Shown in pieces: positions 56,610 to 64,000 of a DNA stretch of 64,000 bases. The stretch lies in the NCBI RefSeq assembly GCF_030269925.1, contig NC_085110.1, forward strand, positions 2,356,001-2,420,000. The letters are read 5' to 3'. The stretch comes from Bombyx mori (taxonomy: Eukaryota > Arthropoda > Insecta > Lepidoptera > Bombycidae). Numbering within the stretch: the stretch's first letter is position 1; every line of letters begins with the position of its first letter. The notes under the pieces were generated by a model that ran no database searches, was not told the origin of the DNA, and saw only the letters and a program-made list of their open reading frames with translations. A program made the position numbers and the translations under genes.

Positions 56610-56698
56610 TGAAGATATGCGTGAACAGTTTATCTAGTACGGATCGGCACTGATGAAGATATGCAAGAACAGTTTATTTAGTACGCATTGCCACTGAA
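56610..56698. repeat. Two-copy tandem repeat, 44-bp unit
   Basis: GAAGATATGCGTGAACAGTT and GAAGATATGCAAGAACAGTT start the two units. Confidence 0.75.
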
Positions 56699-57303
56699 TT
56701 TGAGAACTATTTGCTTAAACTTAAATAGGCAAAGGGAAATCAACAAAAGCAAAGTAAAAAAGTAGTAATTGAAAGATTTTTTGTAAAAAATTACTAATAA
56801 AATAAACCCGTTTTTATTTTATCTCTTCCTGCATATATAACCTAGTCGCGTGTGACTAATCGTCCTATATCGGTGATCTCTGGTTAGCTCTCGTCCATTT
56901 TATATGGCAAAATAAAAGCTATCAGCTATCCTCTATTGTTGCTAAGAAGAATAGCATATAAAGTATAAAGAGGACTAAGGGATTGGACCTGCTGAATACA
57001 ACGTCACAATGTAGTTACCAATTTCCAACCATACGCGCGTATAAAATGAAAAGCTAATTTTTATGAAACATAATGTCCATATTTTGTCAATGAGATTCCA
57101 AAATAAGCGTGTTACTAGTTTTGTGATATTTGTATAAAAAAAGAAAAGTGTTTTTATTTAATACATATGCATAATCACGTTTTTTAAGCAATTGTTTGTT
57201 TTATTTCTTTGTTTTAATTATAACTTTGTGTAAGTTATTGGTGAATATATAATAAATTATTTGAATTATATGTTATTGTTTTGATTATTTCAAATTAACT
57301 CAC
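56699..57303. other. Intergenic, no feature recognised
   Basis: AT-rich with no supported frame or repeat family. Confidence 0.4.
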
Positions 57304-57550
57304 TGGTGGTAGGACCCCTTGGGAGTCCGCACTGGTAGGTACCACCATCCCGCCTATTTCCGCCGTGAAGCAGTAATGCGTTTCGGTTCGAAGGATGGGG
57401 TAGCCGTTGTAACTATACTGAGATCTTAGAACTTATATCTCGAGGTGGGTGGCGCATTTACGTTGCAGATGTCTATGGGTTCCAGTAACCACTTAACACC
57501 AGGTGGGCTGTGAGCTCGTCCACCCATATAAGCAATTAAAAAAAAAAACT
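57304..57550 (+). repeat. SINE-A copy
   Basis: GGTGGTAGGACCCCTTGGGA to CACCCATATAAGCAATTAAA; a well-preserved body without a tRNA-like head. Confidence 0.8.
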
Positions 57551-57994
57551 CGTTTAGCTAAATTAAACAGGTTAAAAGTTTGGCTTACGTTATGTTTTCC
57601 AGTTACTAAGTTCAGGCATAAGCTATTTTGATTTATATGAATGAGCATATTATATCTCATGGTCTGGGAAAGGTAAGTTTTGCTTAATAATCTCGTATTA
57701 ATGAATAAAGCCGATTTTGTTATTTAGTGAACGGTATGTACCATAGGTTAGCGAACTCCTAAACGGATGGACCGATTTTGATGACATTTTTTGTGCGCGT
57801 TCAAGTAAATTTGAGAATGGCTTAGATTCAAAATACGGTGTAGTAATAACTATTTTTCTTTATATTTAAATTTCTTCAAAGTGGTCCAGGTTATTAGAAC
57901 TTATTCAAAAAAGTTAGTAATTTTCCGATATAAGACTTGTGTACAGGAATAAGTCTGTCAGATCGGCTAATATATACTATATATTGTTTACTAT

Positions 57995-58525
57995 ACACAC
58001 CCTCGCCTGGTTACGCTTTTTTTTGGACAGGAGGAAATCGCCGGACTTCCACCCTCCACTGGGGATGGCGGGTGGGGGGGGGGGGCATGGCGGAGTCGAA
58101 CCGATAAAACCTCCTGTCGCTCAACAAACCACATCCGCACCTCGGATGAGACAGAAAAGGCAAACGGAGGAAAATGTAGTGTTTAGTGCGCAGCACATCT
58201 CTCCCATCACCCCTCCCCTCCTGCCCCGGGAACACCGTCGTCGGCCCCAAGACCACCAGCCTTCTCGGTTGGCAGGCCATTCGAAGCTTGTCTAGATGTC
58301 GCCGGTTAGAGTGAGTTATCCTACGGAATACCCTGCTGGATCAGAACCAGCGTGGGTCGAGGATAGCCGGCCTTCTATCACCCGGATGCTCTTGCGTGAA
58401 ACGCGTGCAGAGCAGCCTGCACGTAGTCTTCTTAGGGCCCCCTCGCCGATCCCCAGACCAACATCTGAGGGGAACCCGGCCCGGTTACGCTAGCATAACC
58501 CCCTAGATTACCAGCTTAGGTAGAA
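57995..58525 (+). repeat. GC-rich retroposon fragment
   Basis: A GC-rich block (ACAGGAGGAAATCGCCGGAC, a 12-base G run near 58073, CCGATCCCCAGACCAACATC) ending CCAGCTTAGGTAGAAAAAAA, a tail like the Bm1-like family. Frames at 57939-58295 and 58296-58493 are open but low-complexity. Probably a LINE 5'/ORF1 fragment or chimera. Ends ~200 bp before the unknown gene. Confidence 0.45.
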
Positions 58526-58731
58526 AAAAACACACACACATATAGTGTTTATTATACATACATATATTGTTTACTATAGCCGCATTTGCAAACTGCATAG
58601 TGTAATTTTTTATTTGTCATGTGTCATGCATATATTATACACTTAATATATTATGTGTCATGTTTGTTGGCGTTCGTCGCGTGAACGTTTCATAATTTCA
58701 CAATTACTAATATATAAGATTAAGAAAAATA

Positions 58732-58986
58732 ATGTCTGATAAGCGAATAGAATCGATGCTCTTCGATTACGGCACAACAAACCGTACTGACTATAGAAAT
58801 GGCGAAATTAGGCCACAATCAATTACTGTGTACAACGAAAAACCACGGAGAGCACCACCGAAGCTGCGTCCACTTAAAGACGTCCACACGCTTTCCGATT
58901 GGAAGGCTGAAGCGATATCTTTCAGTTTGTTACATAGACCGAAGCAGATATTGGGCACCGATCCTAGGATTGTTCAGCAGCCTTGC
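58732..58986 (+). CDS. Unknown gene, exon 1
   Basis: 85 codons from ATG to a GTATGA donor at 58987, phase 0. RIES.LFDY, DY.NG.I.P, HTLS.WK and PR.VQQ recur in the downstream copy at 61693, which marks them as the constrained positions. Confidence 0.82.
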
Positions 58987-60757
58987 GTATGAGTTAACTT
59001 TTTATAAAAATCAATCGTACAGTTCCTGTTATTTTGTTTAATTTTCGCGTAGCGTAATACGTGTTTTTAATTTTATTCGTGAGTCAGTACATAAATATTG
59101 TATTGTAATTGCACAATTAATTATGTGAAAACTGCGATAAATTATTGTACATTTCTTAAACTAAAGCTGTTTTTAAAGATGCTCACTCTAAAATTAGCTA
59201 TAGTATTCAAGATAACTATGATATCTGTGTAATAAAGTCACGCATTCATCTCGTCTCCTCATGGCGACAATGATAACGTAATGTTTAGTTTTCTATGACG
59301 CAATAAAAACTGGTGGTAGGACCTCTTGTGAGTCCGCACGGGTAGATGTACCACCACCCTGCCTATATCTGCCGTGAAGCAGTAATGCGTTCCGGTTTGA
59401 AGGGTGGAGCAGCCGTTGTAACTATACTGAGACCTTAGAACCTAACACCAGGTGGGCTGTGAGCTCGTCCACCCATCTAACCTATAAAAAAAAAAGATCG
59501 ATCTATAAATAAAAAAGTTAATCAAAAATTAATTTAATCAGGAAAAACCTAAAGACACAGAAAGAGAAATCGCTCAAAGGACCAGACCCCGCATAGTGAT
59601 GACCCCGGCAGTCAGTATGGACGACATTGAAAATCCAAGAGCCAGGGATATATTATGTAACGACATGTACACTAGCGACACCAGCAAAGGACTAAGGGAA
59701 GCTGTAACTTCATATTTCAGTGTCAAGGCTCCTTTACCTGGATTACCAGCTGCTGCCAACCCTGTGAGTAAAATGGCGAGCACGGTTTCAGCTTTATAGT
59801 TTACAAGCTGTATCATTAATGAGTCACTAAATAAATAGAGCTAACTGTATATAATATAGGTTATAGCCAAGTAAATTCAAAGCAGATTCAATTGTTGAAA
59901 GCACAAAAAATAACAAACACTAAGGTAAATGACAATTGTCCAATCCTGTATTTCCCGCCCGTATCGATAGCTGCATTTTCGCGCCAACAGGATGAACACC
60001 CAGAACAGCCAGACACATTGAGAACAAATACACAATAAGTATACATGAGAAAATAATTCATAAAACCACGATGTATATATGTTTTAGCGTGTTAAATGAT
60101 TTGAAAAACGGTAGATTTAAAACCTAACTGATGTTATGAGGTTTCACCTTATAAAGTTGAAGTTATCATTTGTGAATTACGAACGAAAATAAGTCGTTAC
60201 TCGTGAGTTTGTTGTGGAATTACTATAGTTCTCGACGTGAATATTTGCAGGTAGCTTTGGCGAAACTGCAACCTCCATACGTATCTCCTGAGTGGCGCAT
60301 GGAATCAGTTTCTTGGGATGGAAAGCAATTAAGAGCCCATTGTGATCCAAGTAAAGAATTTTGGCTAGAACGGGAGAGGTCTAGGTAGGTTTTATTTCAT
60401 TTAACAAAAACGTGATCATATTTGTAAAGAAACAAAATTACAGTTGAAATTTGAATCATTCTTGAATTATCCAGTCCGATGTTAAAATAATACGGTTCCA
60501 TTAGTTATAAAATACATCTAATGAAGAAAACAAAATACAGACTAAAATTAATCAATATCTCTATTTGTGTCTATATCATTAAATTAGTAAGTACCCTTGT
60601 AGGTAAATTCTTCGAATAAAATACTATGTTATTAATTTTACAAGATATAGTGTTTTTAATATAGTCTTTCGTAAAAATATTTTTTATTTACAGGTGCAAA
60701 CCGTGCGACGAGTCTGCTCGTGTGAGAGAGTATCGAAAATATTCGAAAAAGTTGTAG
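58732..60757 (+). CDS. Unrecognised four-exon gene, 224 aa
   Basis: Join of 58732-58986, 59542-59763, 60251-60384 and 60694-60757, phases 0, 0 and 2, all GT-AG. The protein is soluble and polar with no signal peptide or membrane segment, rich in Arg, Pro and Tyr. It starts MSDKRIESMLFDYGTTNRTDY, has HTLSDWKAE, an internal block with TRPRIVMTPAVSMDDIENPRA, PPYVSPEWRMESVSWDGK, and ends with a basic tail containing a CKPC pair. I do not recognise the family. The short aromatic/Pro motifs resemble axonemal microtubule-inner-type proteins, but that is only an impression. Reality is supported by four consistent exons, an ATG with A at -3, a polyA signal at 60879, and a diverged tandem copy of exon 1 at 61693. 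Confidence 0.8.
59310..59498 (+). repeat. SINE-A copy, internally deleted
   Basis: CTGGTGGTAGGACCTCTTGT to CACCCATCTAACCTATAAAA, with the middle missing; in intron 1 of the unknown gene. Confidence 0.75.
59542..59763 (+). CDS. Unknown gene, exon 2
   Basis: 74 codons starting EKPKDTEREIAQRTRPRIVM and ending LPGLPAAANP. The acceptor AATCAG ends at 59541 and the donor GTGAGT starts at 59764, phase 0. A SINE at 59310-59498 lies just before it. Confidence 0.8.
60251..60384 (+). CDS. Unknown gene, exon 3
   Basis: Encodes VALAKLQPPYVSPEWRMESV, SWDGKQLRAHCDP and FWLERERS. The acceptor TTGCAG ends at 60250; the donor GTAGGT at 60385 splits an Arg codon. Confidence 0.8.
60694..60757 (+). CDS. Unknown gene, exon 4
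   Basis: Short last exon encoding CKPCDESARVREYRKYSKKL and TAG at 60755-60757. The acceptor TTACAG ends at 60693. AATAAA at 60879-60884 is a likely polyadenylation signal. Confidence 0.75.
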
Positions 60758-61030
60758 ACTCCATTTCTAACAGTTTTCAAACATCATTACTGTGTTTTTA
60801 ATTTAGAAGAATTATAATTTTTAAGCATTTTAGTTTGTAGCATAATGTTTAATTATGGTTTAGTTTCTAGTTCTTATTAATAAAAAAATATATTATAGTA
60901 GTATTATTCTTTAATTTGAACATTATTACAATGAGTCCCGAATAATTGATTCGGGACTCGAGCATTTTCGGGTTTAACGTAACTCGAAGCAGTCCATGAA
61001 ATACTCTTACTACATATTATTATGACAGCT

Positions 61031-61273
61031 TTTTTTTTTATTGCTTAGATGATTGGACGAGCTCACAGCCCATCTGGTGTTAAGTGGTTACTGGAACCCA
61101 TAGACATCTACAACGTAAATGCGCCACCCACCTTGAGTTATATGTTCTAAGTTCTCAGTATAGTTACAACGGCTGCCCCTTCAAACCGAAACGCATTACT
61201 GCTTTCACGGCAGAAATAGGCGTGGTAGTGGTACTTAACCGTGTGGATTCACAAGAAGTCCTACCACCAGTAC
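61031..61273 (-). repeat. SINE-A copy between the paralogs
   Basis: T run, TTATTGCTTAGATGATTGGA, GAAGTCCTACCACCAG. Lies in the 0.94-kb gap between the two related genes. Confidence 0.8.
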
Positions 61274-61561
61274 ATAGGTAAGTACTGTACACATTTCATG
61301 TAAATATGTACAGTACAATATAATTTTACAACCCAACAAAATATATTAACCATCCTGGCTCTTTATTAATAGGTAGGTATAAAGAGCACATTCTCCAATT
61401 TGATTTTAAAACTAAAACATAATCATTCATAACTTTCTCAAATACTTATTCCAACCAAACTTTTTACAGCAGTGAATGAAATCCTCATTGTGTAATTTTA
61501 TATTATGACACAATCAGTGTCAAAATTACACTTTTTTTTTGACAAAATGATGTAAACCTAA

Positions 61562-61581
61562 GAGATAGATAGATAGATAAA
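61562..61581. repeat. (GATA)n microsatellite
   Basis: About five GATA units. Confidence 0.85.
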
Positions 61582-61692
61582 ATGATGTGATGAACTGACA
61601 AAACAAAGTGATTATTTGATACTCATATTTATATTTGAAATTTTATTCTAGATATACCTTTTGATTTACATTGTTTTTATTCAAATAGTATA

Positions 61693-61956
61693 ATGTCCAA
61701 TAACAATAGTCGCATTGAATCACTTCTTTTTGACTACAAAACATCTAGTCTAAGGGACTACAATAATGGTCAGATTTTACCGATTACTGCAACTAAATAT
61801 ATTGATAAAGAAGTTTGCTTGAGAATACCGCCCGCTCCTCTTAAATATATTCACACTCTGAGTCATTGGAAACCAGACGGGAGGGTCTCAGTGGATCTAT
61901 TTGTGAGGCCTAAGGATGTAGTGAGAACGAATCCTAGGGATGTGCAGCAAAGATAT
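61693..61956 (+). CDS. Tandem paralog of the unknown gene, exon 1 (gene runs off window)
   Basis: 88 codons from an ATG with A at -3. RIESLLFDYKTSSLRDYNNG, IHTLSHWKPDG, FVRPKDVV and PRDVQQRY match exon 1 of the gene at 58732 along its whole length (about 40% identity by eye), and a donor GTGCGT at 61957 sits at the same place and in the same phase 0. No counterpart of exon 2 was found up to 64000; that stretch is filled by Helitron-like DNA, so the rest is probably beyond the window, or the copy is truncated. Confidence 0.7.
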
Positions 61957-62353
61957 GTGCGTTATATATTATTATTTAAACATAAAAAATAGTTGCCTTT
62001 CGTTGTGAAATAAAATTAATATACTCATTAGGGAGTTTAGGACAGGCTTAAGGAACTACAAAGGAAATGTCTTCCACCTAGCCGAGTATTTTCGCTCGGT
62101 AAATTGACTATACTTAAAAACTTAACTTGAAAGCGACATTAATGCGATTCAGGTTTTACAAAATATCTTCTATTTTATGTACCGTACAGTGTGTATCGCT
62201 TACATACGAATTATGGAGTTTGATAGGAAAATAGGTGAGTTATATAGTTACGGCGACCGGAAGTTATCGAAGTGGTAATAATAGGTAATTGAACAAGGGA
62301 GGTATCAACCCCATATCAAATTAAAAGCCTAACATACCTCTTTAATGACCCTA

Positions 62354-63654
62354 TCTAATATATAAAATTCTCGTGTCACAGTTTTCGTTGCCATACTCCT
62401 CCGAAACGGCTTGACCGATTTTGATGAAATTTTTTGTGCTTATCCAGTATCTATGAGAATCGGCCAACATCTATTTTTCATCCCCCTAAATGTTAGGAGT
62501 AGTCCACCCCTAAATTTTTTATTTGATTTTTTAGACAAAATTTTTAATTTCTATTTTTTTATGATACAGCGTACAAAAATACATACAACCCTAAATTTTC
62601 ACCCCTCTACGATCAACCCTTATTTTTTATTTGCTAATTAAAAACTTTAAAATTTTTTGCGAGAATTTTGTTTTTATTTTGTCATGACGTAGAATAAAAA
62701 AAATCATATTACTCTGAAATTTTCACCCCTCTACGATCAAACCCTATTTTTTATTTGTTAATTATAAACTTTAATTTTTTTGGCAAGATTTTCATTTTTA
62801 TTTTTATTTTGTCATGAATTAAAATAAAAAATCTGATGTTACTCTAAATTTTTCATCCCTCTATGATCAACCCCTTTTTTTTATTTGTTAATTATAAACT
62901 TTAATTTTTTCGCAAGTTTTTTATTTTATTTTGTCATGACTTAAAATAAAAAAATCATATTACTCTCAATTTTCACTCTTATACGATCAACCCCTATTTT
63001 TCCATCCGATTATATATTTTTTTTCTATGCACAGATCCGCAATAAGGTTGCAAGATGGCAATCAAATATTATAATTGTAGTACGATAAATTCTTATTCAG
63101 AATTTATAATTTCAAGTTCCTTTAATTATGATTTTTTTTAAATTGAATTTGATCTCCCGGCCTCGCCGTTCGACTATTGATCAACTATCAATCGATCAGC
63201 TTTCCCCGCCAGGTGTCACCACTCATCCAGCAAACATCACTTAGTAGGGATGAGGACGAAGCCGGTCTCCTGTCTTACTTACTCACTATACATCATAGAT
63301 TATTTATATATATATCTCAAATATATCTCAAATATATTAAGTATATAATTTTATTATATACTTAATATATTTGAGAGCTATACAATACTATACATTTTTC
63401 AGCCATCTTTTTTTGGTTTTATTTGTGTATCAATAGTATGTTCAGTAGGTCTGAGAATCGGCTACTATCTATTTTTCATACCCCTAAGTGAAAAGGGTTG
63501 TCCACCCCAAACATTTATTTTTTATTTTAATTTTTTGATATTTTTTATTTATTTATAATGAGGTATTATGTGGTTAAATGAGGTTTTTTTTTCTACAGTA
63601 GAATTTCCCTAGATATCTTATTTAAGGCAACACAACGTTTGCCGGGTCAGCTAG
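62354..63654 (+). mobile_element. Helitron-like element, family H5, with internal tandem repeats
   Basis: A|TCTAATATATAAAATTCTCG at the left, GGCAACACAACGTTTGCC hairpin then GGGTCAGCTAG|T at the right. 1.3 kb without coding sequence. Contains the GACCGATTTTGATGAAATTT motif, about four imperfect ~115-bp tandem units at 62575-63010 (ACCCCTCTACGATCAACCCC), and a perfect palindrome at 63327-63375. Confidence 0.65.
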
Positions 63655-63796
63655 TAACTTATAAATGAGACTTGCATGTCTAAGTGGGGAGCGACGTATC
63701 GCAAAATACCAAAAGGAATGTCGTCAAAACACGAAATACTGTCAAAAAAAAGCGTGCTTCATATTGTGTATTTACTATTCATAATTATATTATTAA

Positions 63797-64000
63797 TCTA
63801 TACTAATATATTATAAATCTACAGTGGTTTTTACGGATGTGCCGTTATAACTACTAAACCATGCATCCGGTTCACTTGAAACTTGGTACCCATGTAGAAA
63901 ATACACGTACTTAATGGATAGGCTAATATTTAGGTATATGAGTGTTTGACTCCCTACACCAGTTGGCTACAGGGCGTTAATGATGCGAATCTTTGTGTGG
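63797..64000 (+). mobile_element. Helitron-like element, 5' part (runs off window)
   Basis: A|TCTATACTAATATATTATAA, then GTGCCGTTATAACTACTAAA CC; same 5' plan as the other families. Confidence 0.45.

Noticed and set aside
57939..58493. Two adjacent GC-rich frames as an unknown gene before 58732
   Set aside because: Low-complexity, different frames, no splice support, and a retroposon-type tail at the end.
1..64000. A new defence or biosynthetic system
   Set aside because: Only three host gene units plus one partial copy are supported, and they share no pathway; everything else is repeat-derived or featureless.

Overview
The window looks like AT-rich intronic and intergenic DNA from a lepidopteran, most likely Bombyx (silkworm) or a close relative. 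This is inferred from multi-exon genes with GT-AG introns, dense retroposon tails of silkworm type (including Bm1-like 3' ends), many Helitron-like elements with TC...CTAG(T) termini, and a mariner. The organism was not given, and repeat family names are from memory. Less than 5% of the window is host coding sequence.

Layout, all host genes on the + strand. (1) 1-6.5 kb: repeats only (Helitron-like, pogo-like and hAT-like miniature elements, SINEs). (2) 6.5-15.8 kb: the last five coding exons of the cytoplasmic dynein light intermediate chain gene, with a mariner in one intron and a spliced 3' UTR. The N-terminal GTPase-fold exons lie before the window. (3) 15.8-26.7 kb: no gene recognised; scattered repeats. 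(4) 26.75-53.65 kb: a complete six-exon gene for the EEPD1-type protein (two helix-hairpin-helix motifs plus an endonuclease/exonuclease/phosphatase fold, 551 aa). Its 17.4-kb fourth intron is packed with LINE remnants, SINEs and Helitron-like pieces. (5) 53.7-58.7 kb: repeats. (6) 58.73-60.76 kb: a complete four-exon gene of unknown function (224 aa). (7) 61.69-61.96 kb: the first exon of a second gene whose protein resembles the first exon of the previous one, so this is a tandem duplicate. (8) 62.3-64 kb: Helitron-like elements.

The genes share no obvious pathway. Dynein light intermediate chain links the motor to cargo adaptors, EEPD1 relatives act in DNA repair at forks or at membranes, and the unknown pair has no assigned role. 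No operon, CRISPR array, RNA gene or novel defence-like system was found. The most notable host-gene signals are the loss of nuclease active-site residues in the EEPD1-type protein and the divergent tandem pair. The most notable repeat signals are at least thirteen Helitron-like elements of several families sharing one terminal design, and a ~355-bp repeat present twice, 21.8 kb apart, with almost no divergence.
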